Shown: positions 8,795-16,516, counted from the stretch's first letter. The stretch: 16,916 bases of DNA from an uncultured bacterium (GCA_900548225.1 URJM01000046.1:1-16916), one strand, 5' to 3'. Notes: a model not told the origin generated them from the letters alone. A program made the numbers and translations.

Positions 8795-9684
8795 TTCGGC
8801 ACCTCGTCCCCGCGGTCTGGCGGCTGTGGTTCGGTCCCCTCCGCCGCCATGAAGGCGCAGCATCTGACGGTGAAGAGGCATTTGTCGACGGCGTTGTCGC
8901 TTCCCGCCAGGAGCGCCTCCGGGGGAAGCGTCCTGATGGAGAGGCGTTTGAGGGGGATGAAGCGCCGTTCATCCTGGAGGGACTGGACAAAGACCAGGAA
9001 TTGCGCGAGGGTTCCCGAGAATGTGGCGTTGACGGGGAACTCCAGCAGGTATATGCTTCCGGAGGATGTGTCGTCGAGGGTGTATCCGACGATTGGCATT
9101 GCCGTGACGGAGGGCTTGCCGTCGGCGGCGGGGGGAGCCACCTCCAGCCCTGCGTCCCTGGCCTCCCCGAGGATTTCCCTGACAGTCCAGAGTTTCGCGA
9201 TTGTCTGCCAGACGGGTTGTTCCTGGATTTCCTCCGGGTTCATTCCGAGGAATTTCGGGTTGCCTTCTCCGAACTCCTTGATGATCCGTTCCTGGAGGTC
9301 CTTTGAATCCAGCCTTGTGGCGCCGTAGATGAATGCCAGGTTGTCCCCGTAGTTTTGCCGGATTCTCGCATCCAGCGGCTGCGTCGCCTCCTCGAGGGTT
9401 TCCCTTGCGACTGCGAGAAGCCCCGTCATGTCCTCATCGTCGTCGCCTTCCAGAAGCCGCATTGCGTCCCGCAGCCTTTCCCCCAGGAGGACCGAGTCGA
9501 GGGGGAGCTGCATGCCCTTGAGGTAGTCCGTCTTCCTTTCGATTTCCGCCTTTTGCCTTTCAAGCCGCGCCCTTGTGGGGTGCAGGATGAAGAGACAGCC
9601 CATCACAAGCAGTGCGAGCGCGCCCATTGCCAGGCGTGCCAGAACCCTGTATTGGAGGGGCCAGTCTTTGCGGTTCGGGGTCAT
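8791..9684 (-). CDS. pilO: PilO/GspM-like inner-membrane alignment protein
   Basis: Bitopic inner-membrane protein expected to pair with the PilN part of the upstream fusion. Of 297 residues, 1-16 are cytoplasmic, about 17-34 form a hydrophobic helix (MGALALLVMGCLFILHP region), and 38-110 are charged and probably coiled coil. A linker (about 112-190) leads to a small beta-alpha domain (about 195-280) with SIYLLEFPVNATFSGTLAQF, the typical PilO pattern of a strand followed by a short hydrophobic helix. It is somewhat longer than usual PilO proteins (about 200 residues) because of the acidic coiled coil and linker. It lies 18 bases after the PilM-PilN gene, and its stop is shared with the next start, which fits the pilMNOP order. 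The Shine-Dalgarno is weak (AGAAG touching the ATG). GspM is the type II secretion counterpart and cannot be excluded. Confidence 0.78.
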   Translation of the reverse strand: MTPNRKDWPLQYRVLARLAMGALALLVMGCLFILHPTRARLERQKAEIERKTDYLKGMQLPLDSVLLGERLRDAMRLLEGDDDEDMTGLLAVARETLEEATQPLDARIRQNYGDNLAFIYGATRLDSKDLQERIIKEFGEGNPKFLGMNPEEIQEQPVWQTIAKLWTVREILGEARDAGLEVAPPAADGKPSVTAMPIVGYTLDDTSSGSIYLLEFPVNATFSGTLAQFLVFVQSLQDERRFIPLKRLSIRTLPPEALLAGSDNAVDKCLFTVRCCAFMAAEGTEPQPPDRGDEVPK

Positions 9685-9702
9685 CTTCTGTGGATTGGCG
9701 TT

Positions 9703-11457
9703 CTAGGGGAGTCTGATCGGGCTGTCGCGGAAGGGCAGCTGCATCATGAAGAGGGCATACTCCTTGTGGAGGACGTTCCTGTAGGTCGAGAGGAATCTCT
9801 TCCAGGGCAGGAAATATGCGGCGTTGAAGTCGCTGGAGAGGAAGTCGGTGTAGTCGTCGACATTCGCGAAGGTCTCCGACTGGTTCAGTTCGCCCTGGAG
9901 TTCCCTGACGGCGTGGTATTTGATGTTGTTCGCCGGCAGGACGCCTCCCGCGTACATCCGTGTGAGGAGGGGGATTGCGGAGACGGGCATTGCCTCGGTG
10001 GGCATCATCGAGGTGGTTGCGGGGGATGGTTCCTCCGTGCGTCCCCCCAGGTTTCCCAGCATGAGGAGCCTGTCGTTGCCGAGTCCGTTCCTCTGGTCCT
10101 TGCGCGTGGAGGATGTGCTGGCCGGGGCGTTGCTTTCCGCGAAGGAGAATTCGTCCGCCAGGTAGATGCACCATGCGTCGTTCTTTGGCGCCGGGATTGC
10201 GTCCTGCCAGGTCTTGATAGAGAGGAGGAACCTATGTGTCCTGAGGGAGGCCTCCGCGATTGGGAGCAGTTGTTTCTGCGCAAGCGCGATTTTGTCGTAT
10301 GCGTTCCGGAGCTGCGGCGCGGTTCCGAGACAGTCGTCCAGGAGTGTCATCTGCGCATCCAGCTCTTGCTGCTGCCGGTGCAGTTCCCCGAGGGTCGAGG
10401 CGAAGAGCCAGCTGAAGACTGCGAGGAAGACCGCGAATGCGAGGACGAGGAACGGGAACTGGGAGCGCCTTTCCCGCAGCCAGGAGAGCCTTTCGGGAAG
10501 CAGTCCGATGTGGAGCGTGGCGAGCCGCGCCTTCTGGGCGGCCAGTCCCAGGCAGGGGACGATTGCGGGCAGGACTCCCTGGATGCAGGGGCCGCCGTTC
10601 TTCTGTTCTCCCGGGCACTTGCTCAGGGGGACCCCAAGGACCTCCGCCGGGATTGCCATTTCCGCCGCAAGGGACGCGGCCAGGGCGTCCAGGGATGGGT
10701 CCTCCCCGGAGACCCACAGCTTCTCCGGGGTTGCCAGCGCCGCGTCGCCGGAGTGCATTGCCTTCCAGCCCCGCACGGTCTCCTCGATGCGGCGTGCCAG
10801 CGACGCGGCATTGGCGTCGAGCCTTTCGAAGACGGTGATGCTCTGGATGCGTCCAAGCCACCGCAGCAGCAGGACCGCCCTTGAGTCCCGCATGTCCACC
10901 ACGAGCTGCATTCCGGGGAGGATTGCGGCCGTGGGCTGGAGAAGCACGAATGCATTGTCCAGGGCGATGCCGTCGGGGACGAGGCCGTCGACCCGGATTC
11001 CGCCCTCCAGGTAGATGTCGCTCCATTTTGCCAGGTCTTCCTGCCTTGAGACGGCGACGAGCAGCGGGTTGCTCTGTCCCGGCATTGGCGTGACCTCCTG
11101 GAAGGAATGGACCATGCCTGACTTCGAGGAGCCGGTCATCTGCCCTGTCTGGTAGGCGACCATCTTCTCGAGCTTTGACTTGTCGTGGACAGGCGAGAAG
11201 TCCACGACCACCGTGTTTGCGAGCCGCTGCGGCAGGATGCAGAGCGCATCGGCGTTCTTTCCGGCGATTGTCTCCCTCATCCAGGACGCCGCGGCCTGCT
11301 GGAGTTCGCTGTCTCCCCGGAGCCCCTCGTTCTTCCAGGAGACCCTCCGGATTTCGTCGACAATCCAGGACGCGCCTCGCCAGGAGACGCGCACTGCGCA
11401 GGTGCTCTCCTGTCCATGGGCGACTCCTGTCGCGATATGTCTTCCGAATGCTGGCAT
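9703..11457 (-). CDS. PilM-PilN fusion (GspL-like) assembly platform protein
   Basis: Residues about 8-312 resemble the actin-like cytoplasmic PilM/GspL fold: an N-terminal strand pair, ILPQRLANTVVVDF (74-87), a LVVDMRDSRAVLLLRW beta hairpin (185-200) as in the second phosphate-binding region, and KLWVSGED (246-253). Residues 316-323 read HIGLLPER, matching the conserved INLLP motif at the N-terminus of PilN, the peptide that docks into PilM. A membrane helix (about 334-354), a coiled coil (356-400) and a periplasmic part (to 584) follow. Thus separate PilM and PilN proteins appear joined, giving the domain order of GspL. The periplasmic part holds a Ser/Thr/Pro-rich, probably disordered insert (about 438-492) and is longer than usual for PilN. 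It starts 33 bases after the secretin stop, with GAAAGG touching the ATG, and precedes pilO by 18 bases. The N-terminal ATPase residues are degenerate to my eye, so nucleotide binding is uncertain. Confidence 0.82.
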   Translation of the reverse strand: MPAFGRHIATGVAHGQESTCAVRVSWRGASWIVDEIRRVSWKNEGLRGDSELQQAAASWMRETIAGKNADALCILPQRLANTVVVDFSPVHDKSKLEKMVAYQTGQMTGSSKSGMVHSFQEVTPMPGQSNPLLVAVSRQEDLAKWSDIYLEGGIRVDGLVPDGIALDNAFVLLQPTAAILPGMQLVVDMRDSRAVLLLRWLGRIQSITVFERLDANAASLARRIEETVRGWKAMHSGDAALATPEKLWVSGEDPSLDALAASLAAEMAIPAEVLGVPLSKCPGEQKNGGPCIQGVLPAIVPCLGLAAQKARLATLHIGLLPERLSWLRERRSQFPFLVLAFAVFLAVFSWLFASTLGELHRQQQELDAQMTLLDDCLGTAPQLRNAYDKIALAQKQLLPIAEASLRTHRFLLSIKTWQDAIPAPKNDAWCIYLADEFSFAESNAPASTSSTRKDQRNGLGNDRLLMLGNLGGRTEEPSPATTSMMPTEAMPVSAIPLLTRMYAGGVLPANNIKYHAVRELQGELNQSETFANVDDYTDFLSSDFNAAYFLPWKRFLSTYRNVLHKEYALFMMQLPFRDSPIRLP

Positions 11458-11490
11458 CCTTTCAGCAGAGGTGCGGGGTTGTGGTCCTGG

Positions 11491-13416
11491 CTAGTCTATC
11501 GCCGCCTCGCCTTCGATGGGCTTGAGGGGGATCAGGTCTTCGGGTGAGACTTCGGGCGGCGGGTTGTAGATGACGTATTCGCCCTGTTCGTTCACGATGG
11601 TTGCCGTGACGAAGATGAGGAGGTTTGTGGGGGTCTCCCGTGTCTCCGTGTGCCTGAAGAGTGCGCCGATGAGGGGGATGTCCCCCAGGAAAGGCACCTT
11701 CTTGAGGGTGGTTGTCTTGGCGTTCTCGACCATGCCGCCCAGGATGACGGTTTCGCCGCTGCGGATTGCGACGCTTGTGGAGACTCCCTGCTCGTGGGTG
11801 CGGGGGAGCATGACATTGGTCACATAGGTGTTGGTCTTCTTGTCGACGGTCTCGCTCTGGGTGGAGATGTAGTCTTCCCAGCGCAGGAAGTTGATGATTT
11901 CGGGCTTGAGCCCCAGCAGGATTGTCTGGAGGTTGTTGCCGATGTTGACCTTGACGTCGATGGTGATGCCCACCTGGAGGGTGGCTGGCTTGCCCCTGGG
12001 GACCAGCACCTGGTTTGTGCCCTTGTCGCCCTGGTCGATTGCCTGGACGGTGTATTCCTCGAAGTAGTAGAGCTTGTCTCCCTTGCGGATTCTGGCGGTG
12101 CGGTTGTTCAGTGCCGTGACCCTCGGGGCGGAGACGATTACGGAGCTGGACTTGTTCTGGATTGCGGAAATCAGCATGTCGTAGGAGCGGTTCCCGAGGA
12201 TTCCGCTGATGGTCATTGCGGCGACTCCCTCCGGGTTTTTCTTCTTGATTGTGCCCAGTTCCGTGAAGAAGTTCGAGATGTTGGCGTTTGTCTGGTTGTC
12301 AGGCGTCAGGTTTTCGCCTCCCTTGCCGCCATTTGCCTTGGTGAATTCCACGCCCACATCCCTGAGGTCGCTTTCGCTGATGGTGATGAAGCGCGCCTCG
12401 ATTACGGCCTGGAGTGGCGGCTTGTCCAGCTCGTGGATGATCTTCTCAAGCTCCCTGAGGCGTTCACGGGTGTCGGTGACAATCAGGAGGTTGCGGTTGG
12501 GGTAGATGGCGTAGCTGCCGCCTGTGACGCAGCCCGCATAGAAGGCCTTCAGGGCGGTGTCCATGTCGTTGTCCTCCTCCGTCGAGGAGGCGAAGGAGGT
12601 CTGTCCGTTGACGCCGAGTCCTTCGGGCACCTTTGGCACCGCGCCGTGTCGCAGGTGTATGATGCGGGTCTCAAGGTGGTATCCGCTGCCGGTGGGGGCG
12701 GGGTTGACCCAGATGAGGTGGTCCGAGACGCTGAATGAGACCCCCAGGTTCTTCGAGATGTAAGTGAAGACCTCGAAGAGGGGGACTCCCTTGAAGTTGC
12801 AGGAGAAGGTCTTGTTCTTGACCGCGTCGTCGCTGAAGATGATGTTCAGCGAGTCGGCGATGTTAAGTTCGTCCAGCTCCTGGAGCTGTTCCGCCAGCGA
12901 CGAGAGGGGCAGGTTGTTGACCTTCAGGGAGATTTTGCGGGTGAGGAGTTCCTCCAGCTCTCCCATGGGGATGAACTCGGGCTCCAGGTCCGGGGTGATG
13001 TTGACGACCGTGTTGTAGGAGTCTGGAACCAGCTGCAGGGTCGCGGCCTCGTTCAGCACGCGCTGGCGGTTGATGGCCAGTTCAGTCTCGTTGAGGCCCA
13101 TGTCTCGGGCGAGGGCGTTGAGGTTGCGAAGCGCGGCAATCTCGTCCCTCTTTTCGGAAAGGGAGTCCATGGTGGACAAGATCTCCTCCGCCTTGTCAAA
13201 CTGCCGGGCCGTAATCAGTTCGCGCACCAGGGCGAAGCGGCGTCGCACCTGGGCCTCCAGGGCGCGCTTGCGGGCCTCCTGCTCCATCTGGAGCTTGTTG
13301 GGGCGGTTCCTTGACTCCAGTACACCGTCAAGCTCGGCATTCGGGGAAAAACGCTGGCATGAAAGTCCCGTCAGCAACACAAGCAACGCCAGGAATATGA
13401 GTGGTGTCCGCTTCAT
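11491..13416 (-). CDS. GspD/PilQ-family outer-membrane secretin
   Basis: Forms the outer-membrane channel of a type II secretion or type IV pilus system. The 641-residue product begins with a signal peptide (1-20) ending TGLSC; C20 could be lipidated, but Gly at -3 is not the classical lipobox. Residues 38-130 are charged and helical, then an STN/N0-like domain (about 153-238), an N1-like domain (about 246-332, with NLLIVTDTRERLRELEKIIHELD-type ending) and the secretin core (about 400-608). The core shows SSVIVSAPRVTALNNRTARI and the signature VPFLGDIPLIGALF (574-587), then TNLLIFVTATIV. A Pro/Glu-rich tail (619-641) may bind a pilotin or be disordered. It heads the assembly cluster, 117 bases after ffh, and is followed by PilM-PilN. 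No Shine-Dalgarno is visible; CACTCATC repeats and an A-run precede the ATG. The assignment as secretin is firm; GspD versus PilQ is not settled. Confidence 0.93.
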   Translation of the reverse strand: MKRTPLIFLALLVLLTGLSCQRFSPNAELDGVLESRNRPNKLQMEQEARKRALEAQVRRRFALVRELITARQFDKAEEILSTMDSLSEKRDEIAALRNLNALARDMGLNETELAINRQRVLNEAATLQLVPDSYNTVVNITPDLEPEFIPMGELEELLTRKISLKVNNLPLSSLAEQLQELDELNIADSLNIIFSDDAVKNKTFSCNFKGVPLFEVFTYISKNLGVSFSVSDHLIWVNPAPTGSGYHLETRIIHLRHGAVPKVPEGLGVNGQTSFASSTEEDNDMDTALKAFYAGCVTGGSYAIYPNRNLLIVTDTRERLRELEKIIHELDKPPLQAVIEARFITISESDLRDVGVEFTKANGGKGGENLTPDNQTNANISNFFTELGTIKKKNPEGVAAMTISGILGNRSYDMLISAIQNKSSSVIVSAPRVTALNNRTARIRKGDKLYYFEEYTVQAIDQGDKGTNQVLVPRGKPATLQVGITIDVKVNIGNNLQTILLGLKPEIINFLRWEDYISTQSETVDKKTNTYVTNVMLPRTHEQGVSTSVAIRSGETVILGGMVENAKTTTLKKVPFLGDIPLIGALFRHTETRETPTNLLIFVTATIVNEQGEYVIYNPPPEVSPEDLIPLKPIEGEAAID

Positions 13417-13533
13417 TTTTCAGTGATGAGTGGTGAGGGATGAGTGTGTATGGGAAGCTGGTGTTGGCCGGGATATTGGCCCCAGTGGCGCCCGTGCGCC
13501 ATCAATTTGATTATGCAACTATCTGATTTGCAG
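13417..13533 (-). other. intergenic leader of the secretin gene with palindromes
   Basis: The 117 bases between the ffh stop and the secretin ATG contain a perfect six-base-pair hairpin TGGCGC/GCGCCA with a four-base loop (13486-13501), a TTGGCC direct repeat (13464-13469 and 13476-13481), and GATGAGTG on the plus strand twice (13425-13432 and 13439-13446), which lies where a ribosome-binding site would be. The minus strand also has CATAAT (13510-13515), a possible -10 element, but no good -35 at 16-18 bases. No T-tract follows the hairpin, so it is not an intrinsic terminator. Whether ffh and the secretin share a transcript is therefore open. Confidence 0.35.
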
Positions 13534-15051
13534 TTACTTATGTCTATTCTTCTTCCTGGCGGCCTTTGCCTGTTTGCGTTTTGCGTCCTTCTTGGCCTTT
13601 TCCCGCGCCCTTGCGGCCGCGTCCTTATGCGAGACTCCGTTTTGTGCGTATCCTGCGGCCTGTCCACCGCCGAATGCGGCGGTGTTCTGCATCATGCCCG
13701 CCATGTTCGCGAGTCCTCCTCCGTTGAAGAGGGAACCGAGCATTGACGCGCCACCTCCCTGGCTCATCTTTGCCATGACCTCCCTCATGCCCATGAAGGA
13801 CTTGATTTGCTCTGTGACCTCCTGCGGCGTGGAGCCGGAGCCCTTCGCGATTCTTGCGCGTCTGCTTGCGTTGATTGTTTCGGGCAGTCTTCTTTCCGCC
13901 GGTGTCATCGACCGGATGATTCCCTCGGTGCGCTTGAATGTCTTCTCGTCCATCAAGTCCGCGGGGATGTTTCCCATTCCCGGCAGGAACTTAAGCAGTG
14001 ACATGAGTCCGCCCATCTTGTTGATGCGTGCGAGCTGCTTCAGGAAGTCCTCGAAGTCGAATGTGGCCTTGCGGACCTTTTCCTCGAGCTTCCGCGCCTC
14101 CTCCTCCTCGATTTCAGTCTGGGCCCTTTCGACAAGCGTCAGGATGTCACCCATGCCGAGGATTCTCGACGCCATCCGGTCTGGGTGGAAGCTTTCCAGG
14201 TCCATCGCGTTTTCGCCGGTTGCGATGAACTTGATTGGCTTGCCGGTGGCCTGCCGCATGGAGAGTGCGGCGCCGCCCCGCGCATCGCCGTCCATCTTCG
14301 TGAGGATGATGCCCGTCACATCCAGCGCCTGGTCGAAGTGCGTCGCCACGGAGACTGCCTCCTGGCCGAGGGCGCCATCCGCCACAAGGAGGATTTCCTG
14401 GGGATGGACCGCCTCCTTGACGCGCACCAGCTCCTGGACAAGCTCCTCGTCAATCTGAAGCCGTCCGGCGGTATCCAGCAGGACGACCTGGCATCCCTTC
14501 TGCGCCGCGGTTTCGACGGCCTTTTTTGCGACTGCGATTACGTCCTTGCTGTTTCGGTCGGTGTATACGGGCAGTGCGAGTGACTGTCCCAGGACTTCCA
14601 GCTGGTCGATGGCGGCGGGGCGTGTCAAGTCGCATGCTGCGAGCAGCGTGCGTTTCTTGTATTTTTTCAGGAGGAGGTTTGCGAGTTTTGCGGCGGTGGT
14701 TGTCTTTCCGTTTCCGTTGAGTCCGCACAGCATTATGACAAGTGGCTTTTCCGGGGTGGCTCCCTCCAGCTGCAGCTCGGAGGCTTCGCCGCCCATCAGC
14801 GCGACCAGCTTGTCATAGACCACCTTGATTGCCTGCTGCCCAGGCGTGACGCTCTTGAGCACATCCTCTCCGAGGCACTCCTGGGAGACGTCCCGTATGA
14901 ATGCATCGGCAATCTGGTAGTTGACGTCCGCGGAGAGCAGGGCGGTGCGCACCTCCTCCATTGCGTCGGAGATATTCCGTTCTGAAAGCTGTGCGTTTCC
15001 CGTCAGCTTTCTGAAAGCCGAGTGGAGTTTGTCGGTCAGTGATTCGAACAT
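13534..15051 (-). CDS. ffh: Ffh, signal recognition particle GTPase (SRP54)
   Basis: Binds signal sequences of nascent membrane proteins and, with 4.5S RNA and FtsY, delivers ribosomes to the Sec translocon. The 505-residue protein has the N domain helical bundle (1-95), the G domain with P-loop GLNGNGKT (110-117), DTAGR (193-197) and TKMDGDARGG (251-260), then the Met-rich M domain with the RNA-binding SRRARIAKGSG (396-406). Two deviations are conservative: Asn replaces the more common Ser in the P-loop, and VADGALGQEA (223-232) stands for the usual VVDAMTGQDA. The C-terminus after the M domain is Gly/Met/Ala-rich (431-472) and ends in a strongly basic Lys/Arg tail (481-505), longer than in many Ffh proteins. 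It lies 192 bases after galK and 117 before the secretin. The 4.5S RNA gene is not in the window. No Shine-Dalgarno is evident at the ATG at 15051. Confidence 0.97.
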   Translation of the reverse strand: MFESLTDKLHSAFRKLTGNAQLSERNISDAMEEVRTALLSADVNYQIADAFIRDVSQECLGEDVLKSVTPGQQAIKVVYDKLVALMGGEASELQLEGATPEKPLVIMLCGLNGNGKTTTAAKLANLLLKKYKKRTLLAACDLTRPAAIDQLEVLGQSLALPVYTDRNSKDVIAVAKKAVETAAQKGCQVVLLDTAGRLQIDEELVQELVRVKEAVHPQEILLVADGALGQEAVSVATHFDQALDVTGIILTKMDGDARGGAALSMRQATGKPIKFIATGENAMDLESFHPDRMASRILGMGDILTLVERAQTEIEEEEARKLEEKVRKATFDFEDFLKQLARINKMGGLMSLLKFLPGMGNIPADLMDEKTFKRTEGIIRSMTPAERRLPETINASRRARIAKGSGSTPQEVTEQIKSFMGMREVMAKMSQGGGASMLGSLFNGGGLANMAGMMQNTAAFGGGQAAGYAQNGVSHKDAAARAREKAKKDAKRKQAKAARKKNRHK

Positions 15052-15243
15052 CTTGTTGACTGTATGATGCGGTTGTTACTTTGCCTTTTTGAAATTCTCT
15101 CTTCCCCGGCAGGTCCCGCCTCGCCCGTCCGCGCGTGAAGGCACACCTTTCAGGATGGCGGGAGGATTGCCGGAATGGATTGTCCCACGAGGGCTCCGCC
15201 GTCATCGCCCGTCCTTTTTTGGGTGACGAGGCGGTCTGGGGAA
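15052..15243 (-). other. galK-ffh intergenic region with potential RNA structure
   Basis: This 192-base stretch holds no convincing gene. Read on the minus strand it can fold in part: CCGC and CGTCA (just after galK) can pair with TGACG and GCGG about 20 bases on, leaving a bulge; further down, CCCGCC can pair with GGCGGG around an inner TGAAAGG/CCTTCA hairpin. None is followed by a T-tract, so no intrinsic terminator is seen. I looked for the 4.5S RNA tetraloop signature and did not find it. It may be the 5' leader of ffh, but no clear -10/-35 pair is present. Confidence 0.3.
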
Positions 15244-16416
15244 TCACGCCCTGAAGAGTTCCGCGCCGTCTGCGGCGTTGAGGATCATCGGTTCTGTTTC
15301 GATTCCGGTGCGTCTTGCAAACTCTGCGCCAAGGGCGGCTGCGTATGCAGTTGCCGCGTCGGCTTCCACAAGATGCACCGTGATGCCGCCGAAGCCGCCG
15401 CCCGAAAGGCGGGCGCCAAGGAAGCCAGGCAGTGACTGGCCGATTTCGACAAGCGCGTCAAGCTCAGGGCAGCTGTTTTCGAAGTTGTCCATGCTGGATT
15501 TGTGGGAGATGGTCATCAGGCGTCCGAAGGCCTTCACGTCGCCACGCCCAAGTGCCAGGCGCCCCTCCTCGACACGGCTGATCTCGCCGACTACGTGCAG
15601 GGCGCGGCGGTAGACCACGCCGTCCATCTTTCCGCGTGCATTTTCCAGCATTTCGGGTGTGGCGTCGCGCAATGCGGGGACTCCGAGGATTCCGGCGGCC
15701 TTTTCACAGGCCTCCCTGCGCTCGTTGTATTCGTTGGCGAGGTTGTGCTTGACATGGGAGTTGGCCACGACAAAGGCTGTGCCCTCGGGCATGGGGACGT
15801 TTGAGACAGTCAGCGACCTGAAGTCCGAGTAGATAAGCTGCCCCGCCTTCCCCATCAGGGAACTGAACTGGTCCATGAGGCCGGTATTTGCGCCGACATA
15901 GTTGTTTTCGCTTCCCTGGCCAATCCTGGCCATGGAAAGCCAGTCCAGCTTTGACCCGCAGAGGGCGTCCAGCGCCTTCACGACGGCCATCTCCAGGGCG
16001 GCGGAACTGCTCATGCCCGCCGAGAGGGGGACGTTGCCGGTGACAAGCATGTCGAAGGGCGGCACCGAATACCCCAGCGCGTTGAACTCGCAGACAATCC
16101 CCTTGATGTAGTTGGACCAGTCCCTGTCCCTGTGTCTGTCCAGTGTGTCCAGGCGGAATTTGCGCGAGGAATTGGCCTTGACATCGTAGAGGCGGCAGCA
16201 CATGCCGTCAGTGGAGTCGGGGTTTTCGGCCACGGCGACACGCGCATAGCGGTCGATTGCGGCGGACAGCACGGTGCCCTGGTTGTAGTCCGTGTGGTTT
16301 CCGAGAATCTCCAGGCGCCCTGGCGCGCGTGAGAGCCACGTCGCCTTCCTGCCGAAATGGGATTGGAAGCGCCCGAACAGGGTGCCTAGCACATCGTCTT
16401 GTCCACAAAAATCCAT
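15244..16416 (-). CDS. galK: galactokinase (GHMP kinase family), motif-1 variant
   Basis: Predicted to phosphorylate alpha-D-galactose at C1 with ATP, the entry step of the Leloir pathway. The 390-residue form has motif 1 APGRLEILGNHTDYN (31-45), ATP-binding motif 2 NVPLSAGMSSSAALE (128-142), the catalytic base region GLMDQFSS with D182, and motif 3 LSGGGFGG (337-344). Arg34 and Asp182 match the catalytic Arg37 and Asp186 of human GALK1. Unusually, the normal RxNxIGEH order is RLEILGNH: Asn and Glu have exchanged places, which alters the residue (Glu43 in GALK1) contacting the sugar. I chose the ATG at 16416, with AGGGG upstream, because family homology begins about 30 residues before APGR. 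A GTG at 16497 would add 27 residues and lies close behind a possible -10. No other Leloir gene is nearby. It is probably first in its transcript, following a terminator. Confidence 0.9.
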   Translation of the reverse strand: MDFCGQDDVLGTLFGRFQSHFGRKATWLSRAPGRLEILGNHTDYNQGTVLSAAIDRYARVAVAENPDSTDGMCCRLYDVKANSSRKFRLDTLDRHRDRDWSNYIKGIVCEFNALGYSVPPFDMLVTGNVPLSAGMSSSAALEMAVVKALDALCGSKLDWLSMARIGQGSENNYVGANTGLMDQFSSLMGKAGQLIYSDFRSLTVSNVPMPEGTAFVVANSHVKHNLANEYNERREACEKAAGILGVPALRDATPEMLENARGKMDGVVYRRALHVVGEISRVEEGRLALGRGDVKAFGRLMTISHKSSMDNFENSCPELDALVEIGQSLPGFLGARLSGGGFGGITVHLVEADAATAYAAALGAEFARRTGIETEPMILNAADGAELFRA

Positions 16417-16470
16417 CTTGCCCCTGGCATGTGCGCGAATGAATCCATCCGCAGAGAAAAAGACTCGTCC

Positions 16471-16490
16471 TTCCTGGGAAAAACCAGGAA
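16471..16490 (-). promoter_or_regulatory. small hairpin in galK leader
   Basis: A perfect seven-base-pair inverted repeat, TTCCTGG and CCAGGAA around a six-base A/G loop, lies between the candidate galK promoter and the preferred start. On the minus strand it is followed some nine bases later by CTTTTTCTC, so it could be an attenuator-like element. If the GTG at 16497 is the true start it is simply coding sequence. Confidence 0.3.
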
Positions 16491-16516
16491 TTTCCACCTA
16501 GAATGAAACAAACTAC

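Noticed and set aside
9355..10884. A 509-codon open frame on the plus strand opposite the PilM-PilN gene
   Set aside because: It is the antisense frame of a well-supported gene, has low-complexity Glu/Gly/Arg-rich composition and no recognisable domain; GC-rich codon use commonly opens this frame.
15183..15226. Plus-strand GGGC/GCCC inverted repeat followed by six T residues, as a terminator
   Set aside because: The stem is only four pairs with a twelve-base loop, and no plus-strand gene exists that would need it.
15052..15243. Possible 4.5S SRP RNA next to ffh
   Set aside because: The conserved apical region with a GGAA-type tetraloop and its flanking internal loop could not be found in either orientation.
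14813..15247. A minus-strand frame starting with GTG at the galK stop and running through the intergenic region into ffh
   Set aside because: Most of it overlaps ffh in another frame, and the intergenic part lacks a recognisable motif and a convincing ribosome-binding site.
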